Origin: Kitasatospora paranensis
Lineage (GTDB): Bacteria; Actinomycetota; Actinomycetes; Streptomycetales; Streptomycetaceae
Assembly: GCF_039544005.1 (NCBI RefSeq)
Contig: NZ_BAABKV010000001.1
Coordinates: forward strand, 4,526,001 to 4,590,000
Direction of reading: 5' to 3'
Length of the DNA stretch: 64,000 nt
Position numbers and translations under genes: made by a program. Positions 19,508 to 30,971 of this stretch are shown here, one piece after another. How positions within the stretch are numbered: the first letter of the stretch is position 1; the number at the start of each line of letters is the position of its first letter. A model generated the notes under the pieces. The model was not told where the DNA came from, made no database searches, and was given only the letters and a program-made list of their open reading frames with translations.

Positions 19508-20706
19508 TCGCCTGGCAGATGGTCCGATTCGCGGTGGCCGGCCTGGTCGCCAACAAGGTGCGCTCCGCGCTCACCATGCTCGGCGTCCTGATCGGCGTCG
19601 CCTCGGTGATCCTGCTGCTCGCGGTCGGCAACGGCTCGTCCGCGGCGGTCAAGGCGTCGATCACCTCGCTCGGCACCAACTCGCTGACCGTCTCCTCCAG
19701 CAACCTGCGGGGCTCCGCCACTGCGGCGAAGAAGCTGACGGTCGAGGACGCCAAGGCGCTCGGCACCGCGACCGACGCCCCGTCGATCAAGTCCGTGGCG
19801 CCCGTGGTCAGCACCACCGGCACCGCGCTGTACGGGAACATCTCGTACCAGCCCGGCTCGATCGTCGGCACGTACCCCGCGTACTTCGAGACCGCCAACC
19901 AGAAGATCGCCCGCGGCGACTACTTCTCCAACGACGACGTGCTCAACTCCCGCAAGGTGGCCGTGATCGGCTCCACCACGGCCGAGCAGCTGTTCGCCAA
20001 CGAGGACCCGGTCGGCAAGCGGATCACCATCGGCGGGACCCCGTTCACCGTCGTCGGCGTGCTGAGGACCAAGGGCAGCAGCGGCTTCAACGACCCGGAC
20101 GACGTGGTGATCGCCCCGCTGCCGACCGTGCAGAACGCGTTCACCGGCTTCGGGTCGGTCAGCCAGATCCTGGTGCAGGCCACCTCGGCCGAGACCACGA
20201 CCGACGCGCAGGCCGACATCACCCGCATCCTGATGGGCACCCACGGCATCAAGGACGCCACCAAGGTCGACTTCCGGATCAGCAACCAGGCCTCGCTGCT
20301 GACCGCCCGGGAGTCCACCACCCAGACGTTCACCGTGCTGCTCGGCGCGGTCGCCGCGATCTCGCTGCTGGTCGGCGGGATCGGCATCACCAACATCATG
20401 CTGGTGACGGTCACCGAGCGCACCAAGGAGATCGGCATCCGCAAGGCGCTCGGTGCGCCGCGCGGGGTGATCCTCGGCCAGTTCCTCGCCGAGTCCACGC
20501 TGCTCTCGGTGATCGGGGCCGGTCTCGGCGTACTGGCCGGGCTGATCGGCTCGCACTTCTCGATCGTCGGCATCAAGCCGGTGATCATTCCGGAGTCGGT
20601 GCTCGGCGCGTTCGCCATCGCGGTCGCCATCGGCCTCTTCTTCGGCAGCTACCCCGCCAACCGGGCCGCCTCGCTGCGCCCGATCGAAGCCCTTCGACAC
20701 GAGTGA
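19504..20706 (+). CDS. MacB/FtsX-type ABC transporter permease
   Basis: 400 residues. One membrane helix at residues ~20-45 (SALTMLGVLIGVASVILLLA) precedes a large extracytoplasmic MacB-PCD domain. Three C-terminal helices follow, including VGGIGITNIMLVTVTERTKE and IGIRKALGAPRGVI, the classic FtsX/MacB coupling segment. It forms a dimer with the ATPase encoded just upstream and works with the adaptor at 17359. Confidence 0.93.
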   Translation: MIAWQMVRFAVAGLVANKVRSALTMLGVLIGVASVILLLAVGNGSSAAVKASITSLGTNSLTVSSSNLRGSATAAKKLTVEDAKALGTATDAPSIKSVAPVVSTTGTALYGNISYQPGSIVGTYPAYFETANQKIARGDYFSNDDVLNSRKVAVIGSTTAEQLFANEDPVGKRITIGGTPFTVVGVLRTKGSSGFNDPDDVVIAPLPTVQNAFTGFGSVSQILVQATSAETTTDAQADITRILMGTHGIKDATKVDFRISNQASLLTARESTTQTFTVLLGAVAAISLLVGGIGITNIMLVTVTERTKEIGIRKALGAPRGVILGQFLAESTLLSVIGAGLGVLAGLIGSHFSIVGIKPVIIPESVLGAFAIAVAIGLFFGSYPANRAASLRPIEALRHE

Positions 20707-20723
20707 CCCAGGAGCAGGACGAC

Positions 20724-21377
20724 ATGCCCAGCGACCACCAGTCAGCCGCCGCCGGCGGCCCGCAGGACGACGCCGTCGAACTGCTGGCCACGCCCCCGGA
20801 CGCCCGTGACATCTCCGCCGAGCTCGCGGCCGCGCCGCGCCGCAAGCTGCCCTGGCCGACCCTGGTGCTGGCCGGTGCGGTGGTGGCGACGCTGTCCTTC
20901 GCCGGCGGCGTCTGGTACCAGAAGGACAACGGCACCTCGGCGAACCAGCGGGTCTCCGCGGACCGCCAGGGCGCGGGCGGCTTCGGCGGCCAGCGCGGCG
21001 GCTACGGCGGTACCGGCGGCCAGCGCGGCGGCACCGGCACCGGCGGCCAGGGCGGGGCCGGCGGCTTCGGCGGCCTCACCCGCGGCACGGTGACCTCGGT
21101 GCAGGGCAACACCGTCACGCTGACGGATGCCAACGGCAACACCGTCAAGGTGACCACCGGCAGCTCCACCAAGGTCACGCTGAACAAGCAGGGTGCGGTC
21201 ACCGACCTCCAGCCCGGCCAGACCGTCACGGTCATCGGCCAGAAGGGCACGGACGGCAGCGTGAACGCCACCCAGCTCACCGAGGGCGCGGCCGGTGGAT
21301 TCGGCGGCTTCGGCGGTGGTCGGGCCGGGGCGGCCGGCGGCACCGGCGGCGGCGCCCCGGGTTCGTCCAACGGCTGA
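20724..21377 (+). CDS. Gly-rich single-pass protein with DUF5666-like domain
   Basis: 217 residues. A short cytoplasmic part, a membrane helix (LPWPTLVLAGAVVATLSFAG), a Gly/Gln/Arg-rich linker, then a small beta domain (RGTVTSVQGNTVTLTDANGN and VTDLQPGQTVTVIGQKG) that resembles DUF5666, and a Gly-rich tail. AGGAG nine bases before the ATG at 20724 favours this start over the GTG at 20703. It closes the efflux operon and may act as an accessory cell-envelope subunit; its function is not known. Confidence 0.75.
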   Translation: MPSDHQSAAAGGPQDDAVELLATPPDARDISAELAAAPRRKLPWPTLVLAGAVVATLSFAGGVWYQKDNGTSANQRVSADRQGAGGFGGQRGGYGGTGGQRGGTGTGGQGGAGGFGGLTRGTVTSVQGNTVTLTDANGNTVKVTTGSSTKVTLNKQGAVTDLQPGQTVTVIGQKGTDGSVNATQLTEGAAGGFGGFGGGRAGAAGGTGGGAPGSSNG

Positions 21378-21395
21378 TCCCGGAAGTCCTCGGAG

Positions 21396-21430
21396 AGGGC
21401 CCGGCCGGTGCGATGCACCGACCGGGCCCT
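21396..21430 (+). terminator. Terminator of the efflux operon
   Basis: AGGGCCCGGCCGGTGC (21396-21411) and GCACCGACCGGGCCCT (21415-21430) pair with one mismatch. The hairpin starts 19 bases after the last stop codon of the operon. Confidence 0.85.
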
Positions 21431-21510
21431 TGCCGTAGCGCTGCTGACTCATGATCAGATAATCTCCCCCGTCGGCATCGCACGATGACCACGAGGACAA
21501 CGGGGGAACC

Positions 21511-22196
21511 GTGTCGCAGAACAAGCCTGCCCGCTCGGGGGCGCCACCGCGCTCGGCTGGGTGCTCACCATCGGCCTGAACGTGGTGGCGCCGGTCCTGA
21601 CCTACAACGCGCTGAGCGACCGCGGCTACGCCGACTTCGTCGCCCTGCTGATCTCCGGCGTGTGGCCGCTGGTGGACATCGCGGTCTACCTCGCCTGGCA
21701 CCGGCGGATCGACGAGTTCGCGGCGATCACGCTGGTCTTCCTCGGGCTGACCGTCGTGGTCACCCTGGTCGGCCCGCACTCGGCGCGGCTGCTGCTGGTG
21801 AAGGACTCGCTCGTCACCGGCCTGTTCGGGGTGGTCTGCCTCGCCTCGCTGGCCGCGTCCCGCCCGCTGATGTTCTACTTCGGCCGGAAGTTCGCCACCG
21901 ACGGCACGCCCGAGGGCCTCGACCGGTGGAACGGCCTCTGGCAGTTCGAGGGCTTCCGCCGGGTGCAGCGCAACCTCACCCTCGGCTGGGGCCTCGGCTA
22001 CATCGCGGAGGCGGCCGTCCGGGTGGGCCTCTCGTACGTGCTCACCACCGGGGCGATGGTCACCCTGAACGCGGTGCTCTCCTACGGCGTCACGGGCGCC
22101 CTGATCGCCTGGACGGTGCTGTACGCGCGCCGTGCGCGGGCCCGCGGCGCGGCCGCGACCGCGGCGGCCGCCGCGCCGGCGGCCGTAGCCGGGTAG
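21511..22196 (+). CDS. VC0807-like integral membrane protein, second copy (one-base frameshift)
   Basis: About 228 residues after correction. GGGGG five bases before the GTG at 21511 marks the start, but the N-terminal VSQNKPARSG is out of frame with GATALGWVLTIGLNVVAPVL; one extra G in the run 21537-21541 joins them. Five to six helices follow the same plan as the protein at 719 (a KDSLVTGLFGVVCLASL segment and a paired final helix), so the two are distant paralogues. Family function unknown. It lies directly before a two-component system. Confidence 0.75.
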
Positions 22197-22201
22197 GGTG
22201 A

Positions 22202-22223
22202 TTCATCCAACTTTCATCAACCC
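22202..22223 (+). promoter_or_regulatory. 11-bp direct repeat, response-regulator site candidate
   Basis: TTCATCCAACT (22202-22212) is followed at once by TTCATCAACCC (22213-22223). TTCATC thus recurs with exactly 11-bp spacing, one helical turn, as in OmpR/PhoB-family tandem sites. It lies upstream of the response regulator and fits autoregulation. Confidence 0.6.
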
Positions 22224-22286
22224 CGCATAGCCTCCCGAGCTATCGTCCGATGAGATGATTCGTCCGGACCAGGAGGCTTGAGGCGC

Positions 22287-23042
22287 GTGTCAGGAACAGT
22301 ACAGATCGCAGGCGGGGCCCCCGCCCCGGGTGAGGCGTTCCTGCTGGTCGTCGACGACGAGCCGAACATCCGTGAGCTGCTCTCCGCCAGCCTCCGCTTC
22401 TCCGGCTTCCGGGTCGCCTCCGCCGCCACCGGCGAGGAGGCCCTGGCCGCCGTCGCCGCCGAACGCCCCGACCTGGTCGTCCTCGACGTGATGCTGCCCG
22501 ACCTGGACGGTTTCACCGTGGTCGAGCGCCTCCGCGACCAGACCCAGTGGCCGGCCGGCGGCGAGCACGTCCCCGTCCTGCTGCTCACCGCCAAGGACGG
22601 CACCGGCGACAAGGTGCAGGGCCTCGCGCTCGGCGCCGACGACTACGTGACCAAGCCCTTCAGCCTGGAGGAGCTGATCGCCCGGATCCGGGCGATCCTC
22701 CGGCGCGCCGGAGGCCCCGCCGAGGACGGCCGCCTGATCATCGCCGACCTCACCCTCGACCCGGTCGCCCACGAGGTGACCCGGGGCGGCCGGGCCGTCT
22801 CGCTCTCCCCCACCGAGTTCAAGCTGCTGCACTACCTGATGGCCAACGTCGGCCGGGTGGTCTCCAAGGCGCAGATCCTCGACCACGTCTGGGCCTACGA
22901 CTTCGGCGGCGACCTCTCGATCGTCGAGTCCTACATCTCCTACCTGCGCCGCAAGCTGGACTCCGGCCCCACCCACGGCGCCAAGCTGATCCACACCGTC
23001 CGCGGGATCGGCTACGCCCTGCGCCGGCCCGCGCAGGGCTGA
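22287..23042 (+). CDS. OmpR-family response regulator
   Basis: 251 residues. Receiver domain: Asp23/Asp24 acidic pair, phospho-acceptor Asp67 in LVVLDVMLPD, and Lys123 in YVTKPFS. A winged-helix output domain covers residues ~150-248 (LSPTEFKLLHYLMANVGRVV; SIVESYISYLRRKLD; TVRGIGYALRRP). AGGAGG ten bases before the GTG at 22287 fixes the start. The partner kinase begins three bases after its stop. Target genes may include the VC0807-like and efflux genes just upstream. Confidence 0.95.
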   Translation: MSGTVQIAGGAPAPGEAFLLVVDDEPNIRELLSASLRFSGFRVASAATGEEALAAVAAERPDLVVLDVMLPDLDGFTVVERLRDQTQWPAGGEHVPVLLLTAKDGTGDKVQGLALGADDYVTKPFSLEELIARIRAILRRAGGPAEDGRLIIADLTLDPVAHEVTRGGRAVSLSPTEFKLLHYLMANVGRVVSKAQILDHVWAYDFGGDLSIVESYISYLRRKLDSGPTHGAKLIHTVRGIGYALRRPAQG

Positions 23043-23045
23043 CCG

Positions 23046-24595
23046 GTGGCCCGGTTCTCGCTGCGGCTGCGCCTGCTGGTGCTGGCCCTGCTCCTGGTCG
23101 CCACCGGGCTGGTGGTCAGCGACACCCTGGTGATCGGCGCCGTCCAGTCGCAGCTGGTGGACCGGACGGACCAGCAGCTGGCCCGGTTCGGCGAGCCGCT
23201 GTCGCGCCGGGTGCCGGGCCGCCTCGGCCAGGGTCAGGCGCAGGAGCAGGGCCGCGGTCCGTCGGCGAGCCCGTCACCGGGGCAGACCCCCAGGCCGGCG
23301 GCGACGGCCAGGGCCCCGGGACGGGACAGGGCGGCGCGCGGCGGATCAACCAGTTCCTGCCCAGCCAGTACGTCGTCCAGTACCTCGCGGCCGATGGCTC
23401 GGTGCAGCAGGTGCTGCGCCAGCCGATGTCCGACTCCGACCCGGCGCCCGACCTGAGCACGCTGACCGTCCCCGTCCTGCGCGCCCACCTCCGGCAGGCC
23501 TTCGACGTGCCCGACCAGCACGGCGCCGGGCAGTGGCGGGTGCTGGTGCTGCAGGTGTCCCAGACGACCGGGGCCGGCCGCGCCGAGTCCGCGGCGCCGG
23601 TACCCGCCTACGTCGTGGTGGCGGTCTCCCTGGACGACGTCCAGGGCACGGTGCACAAGCTGCGAACGGCCTTCCTGGCGATCGGCGGTGCCGTGCTGGT
23701 GCTGATCGCCGTCCTCGGCTTCTTCGCCGTCCGGGCCGGGCTCAAGCCGCTGCGCCGGATCGAGAAGGGTGCGGCGCGGATCGCCTCCGGCGAGCTGTCG
23801 CACCGGATGCCCGAGCTGGCGCCGGGCACCGAGGTGGGCCGGCTCTCCGCGGCGCTGAACGGGATGCTGGTGCAGATCGAGGCGGCGTTCGCGGCCCGCG
23901 CCGAGTCGGAGGCCCGGATGCGGCGCTTCGTCGCGGACGCCTCGCACGAGCTGCGCACCCCGCTGGCCGGCATCCGGGGCTTCGCCGAGCTGCACCGGAT
24001 GGGCGCGCTCGGGGACGTCGACCGGGCGATGGACCGGATCGAGTCCGAGGCCGTCCGGATGGGCGGTCTGGTCGAGGACCTGCTGATGCTGGCCCGGCTC
24101 GACGAGGAGCGCCCGCTCGACCTGGCGCCGATGGATCTGCGGACGCTGGCCGCGGACGCCCTGCACGACCTCACCGCGCTGGATCCGGGCCGGCCCGTCT
24201 CACTGACCGGACCGGACGGCACCGGTGCCCCGCAGGCCGCGCCGGTCCTCGGTGACGAGGCGCGGCTGCGACAGGTGGTCACCAACCTGGTCGGCAACGC
24301 GGTCAAGCACACCCCGACGGGGACGGCGGTGCGGATCGGTGTCGGCTCGGTGGACGGGCGCTGCCTGCTGGAGGTCGCGGACCGCGGTCCGGGGCTGACG
24401 ACGACTCAGGCATCGCAGGTGTTCGAGCGGTTCTACCGGGTGGACGCCTCGCGCAGCCGGCGGGACGGCGGGGGAGCGGGGCTCGGCCTGGCGATCGCCT
24501 CGGCACTGGTGAGTGCCCACGGCGGCGTGCTGACCCTGGACACCGCGCCCGGTGCGGGCGCCGCCTTCCGGGTGCAGCTGCCCCGCCAGATCTGA
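23046..24595 (+). CDS. Two-component sensor histidine kinase (one-base frameshift)
   Basis: 516 residues after correction. A membrane helix (LRLLVLALLLVATGLVVSDT), an extracytoplasmic sensor of ~140 residues with a disordered Gln/Gly/Pro stretch, a second helix (AIGGAVLVLIAVLGFFAVRA), HAMP, HisKA with His301 in DASHELRTPLAGIRGF, and an HATPase domain (NLVGNAVKHTPTG, DRGPGL, GLGLAIASALV). The sensor part is interrupted: SPGQTP and QAGGDGQGPGTGQ need one extra C in the run 23287-23291. It pairs with the response regulator immediately upstream. Confidence 0.93.
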
Positions 24596-24658
24596 CCCGC
24601 GCCGGCTGTCAAGTGCCGTGACGTCCAGTGCCCCGTCCGCGGGGCGCTTGTGAGCCGC

Positions 24659-24674
24659 ATCCGATCCGTCGGAT
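24659..24674. promoter_or_regulatory. ATCCGA/TCGGAT dyad upstream of cydA
   Basis: ATCCGA and TCGGAT flank TCCG, and another ATCCGAT follows at about 24676-24682. It lies upstream of the Rex-type site in the 263-base gap before cydA. A second control site is possible; the protein is unknown. Confidence 0.4.
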
Positions 24675-24749
24675 CATCCGATCGACATCACATCCGCCCG
24701 CCATGGGCACCCCCACCGCATCAGCCGATGTAGGGGTGGTGCATACTGC

Positions 24750-24777
24750 GCTTGTGAACGTGTTCACTTTCACAAGC
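24750..24777. promoter_or_regulatory. Rex operator with nested outer dyad before cydA
   Basis: TTGTGAACGTGTTCACTT (24752-24769) matches the Rex consensus TTGTGAAnnnnTTCACAA in all but the last bases. Its core GTGAAC-GT-GTTCAC is a perfect dyad. An outer dyad, GCTTGTGA (24750-24757) and TCACAAGC (24770-24777), overlaps it. Rex is the NADH-sensing repressor that controls cydABCD in Streptomyces. Confidence 0.85.
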
Positions 24778-24858
24778 GGGCAAGCTTGGCATGGATCGGT
24801 GCGGATGCGTGCTACACACCGTTTGTCCGTTAGGTAGCGATTCGTAGGAGCGCGTGCA

Positions 24859-26399
24859 GTGGACCTCGCAGTCGCCCACGAGACGGTCGCGCGATGGCAG
24901 TTCGGCATCACCACCGTCTACCACTTCCTCTTCGTCCCGCTGACGATCAGCCTGGCCGCCGTCGTCGCCGGCCTGGAGACCGCCTGGGTGCGCACCGGCA
25001 AGGAGAAGTACTTCCACGCCACCAAGTTCTGGGGCAAGCTCTTCCTGATCAACATCGCGATGGGCGTGGTCACCGGCATCGTCCAGGAGTTCCAGTTCGG
25101 CATGAACTGGTCCGACTACTCGCGCTTCGTCGGCGACGTGTTCGGTGCCCCGCTCGCGATGGAGGCGCTGATCGCCTTCTTCTTCGAATCGACCTTCATC
25201 GGCCTGTGGATCTTCGGCTGGGACCGCCTTCCCAGGAAGATCCACTGCGCCTGCATCTGGATGGTCGCGATCGGCACCGCGCTCTCCGCCTACTTCATCC
25301 TGGCCGCGAACTCCTGGATGCAGCACCCGGTGGGCTACCGGGTCGACCCGGCCACCGGCAAGGCCCAGCTCACCGACATCGGCCGGGTGCTGTTCCAGAA
25401 CACCACCCTCGTCCAGGTCTTCCACACCCTCACCGCCGCCTTCCTCACCGGCGCCGCCTTCGTGGTCGGCATTGCCTCCTACCACCTGTGGCGGGCCAAG
25501 CGCGGCAAGGAGTCCGACCGGCGCAAGACCGCCGCGATGCGCACCTCGCTCCGGCTCGGCCTGGCGATGGCGGTGGTCGCGGGCCTGGGCACGGCGGTCA
25601 GCGGCGACTCCCTGGCCAAGGTCATGTTCGAGCAGCAGCCGATGAAGATGGCCGCCGCCGAGGCGCTGTGGGACACCCAGGCGCCCGCGCCGTTCTCGAT
25701 CTTCGCCGTCGGCGACGTCAACAAGGGCCACAACGACGTCGAGCTGGAGATCCCGGGGATACTGTCCTTCCTCGCCAAGGGCGACTTCAGCTCCGCCGTC
25801 CCCGGCATCAACGACACCGCCGACGCCGAGGCCGCGAAGTACGGCGGACAGCCGCAGGACTACATCCCCAACATCTTCGTCACCTACTGGGGCTTCCGCC
25901 TCATGATCGGCTTCGGCATGACGTCCTTCGTCGCCGCGCTGATCGGCCTCTGGACGACCCGGCGCAGGTTCTGGCTCGCCGAGGAGTTCCGGACGGGCGA
26001 GGACGAGCCGCCCCGCCTCATGCTCACCAAGCACCGGGAGATGAGCGTCTTCTTCACCCGGTGGAGCTGGCGGATCGGGATCCTCACCATGGGCTTCCCG
26101 CTCATCGCCAACAGCTTCGGCTGGATCTTCACCGAGATGGGCCGTCAGCCCTGGGTGGTCTTCGGCCTCATGAAGACGGCGAACGCCTCCTCCCCCAGCG
26201 TCAGCGTCGGCATGCAGACCGGCGGCCTGATCACCCTCACCGCCCTCTACGCGATCCTCGCGGTGATCGAGGTCAGGCTCCTGGTGAAGTACGCCAAGCC
26301 CGGGCCCGACACCTCCGAGCAGCCGCCCGCCAAGGATCCGACGCTGCGCGGCCCTCCTCGGACGAGGACGCCGACAAGCCCCTCGCCTTCGCCTACTGA
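24859..26399 (+). CDS. cydA: Cytochrome bd oxidase subunit I (one-base frameshift near end)
   Basis: 513 residues after correction. CydA carries hemes b558, b595 and d and oxidises quinol. The start ARWQFGITTVYHFLFVPLTI includes the heme-ligand His22 and the CydA signature; GRQPWVVFGLMKT and a long multi-helix core agree. TAGGAG eight bases before the GTG at 24859 sets the start. Near the end, DPTLRGP runs out of frame; one added C at 26352-26354 gives SSDEDADKPLAFAY and a stop at 26399. Without it, cydA reads straight into cydB and looks like a fusion. It heads the cydAB-cydDC operon under a Rex-type operator. Confidence 0.95.
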
Positions 26400-26412
26400 G
26401 GACGGAAACGGC

Positions 26413-27419
<1,007 letters not shown>

Positions 27420-27420
<1 letters not shown>

Positions 27421-30400
27421 TGAAGCCCGTCGACCCCCGCCTGCTGCGGTACGCCGCGGCCACCCGGGCCTTCCTCGCCGGATCCGTCCTGCTCGGCGGG
27501 GTCGGCGCCGTCCTGACGGTCGTCCAGGCCGGCCTCGTCGCCGAGATCGTCGTCCGCGCCTTCCAGCAGCACCGGTACGACCTCACCGGCCCGCTGCTCG
27601 CCCTGGCCGCCACCGCGGCCGGGCGGGCCGCGGTCGCCTGGCTCACCGAGCTCACCGCCCACCGGTCGGTCGCCCGGGTCAAGTCGGTGCTCCGCGGCCG
27701 GCTGCTGGAGCACGCCACCGCGCTGGGCCCCGGCTACCTCGCCGGCCGCCGCACCGGTGAGCTCGCCGCCCTCGCCACCCGCGGCATCGACGCCCTCGAC
27801 GACTACTTCGCCCGCTACCTGCCGCAGCTCGCGCTCGCCGTGGTCGTGCCCGCCGTCGTGCTCGCCCGGATCCTCGGCGCCGACTGGACGTCGGCCGCGA
27901 TCCTCGCCGGCACCCTGCCGTTGATCCCGCTCTTCATGGTGCTGATCGGGCTGGCCACCCAGTCCCGGATGGACCGTCAGTGGCGGCACCTGGCCCGGCT
28001 CTCGCACCACTTCCTGGACGTCGTCGCCGGACTGCCCACCCTCAAGGTCTTCGGCCGGGCCCGGGCCCAGGCCCGCACCATCGCGAGGATCACCGACGAC
28101 CACCGCCGCGCCACCCTGCGCACGCTGCGGATCGCCTTCGTCTCCTCCTTCGCCCTGGAGCTCCTCTCCACCCTCTCGGTCGCGCTGGTCGCCGTCTCCG
28201 TCGGCTTCCGGCTGGTCGACGGCACCCTCGACCTGGAGACCGGGCTGCTCGTCCTCGTCCTCGCCCCCGAGGTCCACCTGCCGATCCGCCAGGTCGGGGC
28301 GCTCTACCACTCCAGCGCCGAGGGGCTGGCCGCCGCCGGGCAGGTCTTCGAGGTGCTGGAGACCCCGCTGCCTGCGGCCGGCACCCGCCCCGTCCCGCCG
28401 CTCGCCGGCGCCGAGATCGTGCTCGACGGGGTCACCGTCACCTTCCCCGGCCGCAGCACACCGGCGCTGGACGACGCCCGCCTGACCCTGCGGCCGGGCA
28501 CCACCACCGCCCTCACCGGCCCCAGCGGCGCCGGGAAGTCCACCCTGCTCGCCGTCCTGCTCGGCCTGACCGCCCCCGACCGCGGCACCGTCCGGGTCGG
28601 GGGCGAGGACCTCGCCGACCTGGACCCGGCCGAGTGGCGGCGACAGGTCGCCTGGGTCCCCCAGCACCCGTACCTGTTCGCCGGGACGGTCGCCGACAAC
28701 GTCCGCCTGGCCCGTCCGGACGCCACCGACGACCAGGTGCACGAGGCCCTCGCCGCCGCCCACGCCCTCGACTTCGCGGCCGACCCGGCACTGCCGCTCG
28801 GCGACGGGGGCGCCGGCCTGTCCGCCGGGCAGCGGCAGCGGCTCGCGCTCGCCCGCGCCCTGCTCACCGACCGGCCGCTCGTCCTGTTGGACGAGCCCAC
28901 CGCCCACCTCGACGGGGCCAGTGAGGCGGCCGTCGTCGAAGCCGTCCGCGCCCTGCACGGCCGGCGCACCGTCCTGCTGGTCGCCCACCGGCCCGCCCTG
29001 CTCGCCGCCGCCGACCACCGCCACCACCTGCCCGGACCGGCCCCGGCACCCGTCGGCGACCCCGTCGCCGCGGTGCCCGCCGCCCGCACCGCCGCCGCCG
29101 TCACCGCCAGGCCGGCGGCCGCCGACGACGACGAGCCGCTCACCGTGCCGTCCACCAGGCCCCGGCTGGCCGGCGCCGTCCTGCTCGGCACCCTCGCGCT
29201 CGGCTGCGCGGTCGCCCTGCTCGCCACCTCCGGCTGGCTGATCTCCCGCGCCTCGCAGATGCCGCCGGTGCTGTACCTGATGGTCGCGGTCACCTCCGTC
29301 CGGACCTTCGGCATCGGCCGGTCGGTGTTCCGCTACGCAGAGCGGCTGGTCTCCCACGACGCCGTGCTCAAGGCCCTCGGCGGGGTCCGCACCTCGGTGT
29401 ACCGCCGGCTGGAGCGGCTGGCCCCGGCCGGGCTGCCCGCCTTCCGCCGCGGCGACCTGCTCGCCCGGCTGGTCGGCGACGTGGACGCCGTCCAGGACCA
29501 CCACCTGCGCTGGCGGCTCCCGGCCGCCGTCGCGCTGCTGGTCTCCGCGGGCTCCGCCGCCGGCCTCGCCCTGCTGCTCCCGGCGGCCGGGGCGGTGCTG
29601 GCGGCCGGCCTGCTGCTGGCCGGCGCGGCGGTGCCCGCCCTCACCGTCCGGATCGCCGGCCGTGCCGACCGCCGGCTCGCCGCCGCCCGCGGCGCCCTCG
29701 GCACGGCCGTCGTCGACACCCTCACCGGCACCGCCGAACTGGCCGTCTCCGGGGCGCTCCCCCGCCGGCTCGCCGCGGCCCGCGCGGCCGACACCCGGCT
29801 GACCGGGCTCGCCGCCCGGTCCGCGGGCGGCGCCGCCCTCGGCGCCGGGCTGACCGCCCTGGTCACCGGCGGCACGCTGGTGCTGGCCGCCGCCGTGGGG
29901 GTGCACGGCGTCGCCACCGGCGCGCTGCCCGGAGTCTGCCTGGCCGTGGTGGTCCTCACCCCGCTCGCCGCGTTCGAGGCGGTCGCCGCCATGCCGAGCG
30001 CGGTCGGGTTCCGTGAGCGCAGCCGCGCGGCCCGGGCCCGCCTGGACGACGTGCTGGGCGCGCCCGAGCCGGTCACCGAGCCCGCCGCGCCGCGGCCACT
30101 GCCGGCGCAGGTGCTGCCGGTGACCGTCCGCGGCCTCGCCGCCCGCTGGCCGGGGCAGGCCACCGACGCGCTCACCGGTGTCGACCTGGACCTGACCCCC
30201 GGCCGCCGGATCGCGGTGGTGGGGCCCTCCGGGTCGGGCAAGACCACGCTCGCGCACGTCCTGCTGCGCTTCCTCGACCAGCGGGCGGGCCGGGTGGTGC
30301 TCGGCCCCGACGGCACCGACACCCGGCTCCTGGACGGCGACGACGTCCGCCGGGTGGTCGGCCTCTGCGCCCAGGACGCCCACGTCTTCGACAGTTCACT

Positions 30401-30884
30401 GCGCGAGAACCTCCGCCTCGCCCGGCCCGACGCCGACGAGGAGCGGCTGCGTGCCGCGCTCGCCGCCGCCCGCCTGCTCGACTGGGTCGACGCCCTCCCG
30501 GACGGCCTCGACACCATGGTCGGCGAGCACGGCGCCCGGCTCTCCGGCGGCCAGCGGCAGCGCCTCGCGCTGGCCCGGGCGCTGCTCGCCGACTTCCCCG
30601 TGCTGATCCTGGACGAGCCCGCCGAGCACCTCGACCTGCCCACCGCCGACGCCCTGACCGCCGACCTGCTCGCGGCCACGGCCGGCCGCACCACGCTCCT
30701 GATCACCCACCGGCTGGCCGGCCTCGACGACGACAGCGTCGACGAGGTCCTCGTCCTGGACGGGGGCAGGATCGTCGAACGCGGCCGCTGCTCCGAGCTG
30801 CTCGCCCGCCCGGACGGACTGCTCGCCGGCCTCCACCGCCGCGAACGCGCCGCCGACGCCCGCCTCGCACCCGCGGGAGGCTGA
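27420..30884 (+). CDS. cydDC: Fused CydD-CydC ABC transporter for bd oxidase assembly
   Basis: 1154 residues, two complete exporter halves in one chain. First half: six helices, Walker A GPSGAGKST at about 367 and signature LSAGQRQRLALARAL. Second half: membrane domain from about 575, Walker A GPSGSGKTT at about 935, signature LSGGQRQRLALARAL and LILDEPAEHLD. In most bacteria CydD and CydC are separate; actinobacteria often have them fused, as here. CydDC exports glutathione/cysteine-type thiols or heme-related compounds and is needed to assemble cytochrome bd. It overlaps cydB by one base. Confidence 0.93.
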
Positions 30885-30952
30885 CGCCCCGGCACCCCGC
30901 GCCGCCCGGCGCGCCCCCCGCACGGTGCCGGAACCCTGCACCCGGAGGCCCG

Positions 30953-30966
30953 CGAGCCTAGGCTCG
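30953..30966. promoter_or_regulatory. 14-bp perfect palindrome over the GAF kinase promoter
   Basis: CGAGCCTAGGCTCG is a perfect palindrome six bases before the ATG at 30972. Its centre contains TAGGCT, spaced like a -10 box of a leaderless transcript. A repressor bound here would cover the promoter. Confidence 0.55.
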
Positions 30967-30971
30967 TGAGC

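Noticed and set aside
20960..21377. GGxGG-rich repeats in the efflux accessory gene, looking like a repeat array
   Set aside because: They are irregular Gly-rich coding sequence with no conserved spacers, so not a CRISPR array.
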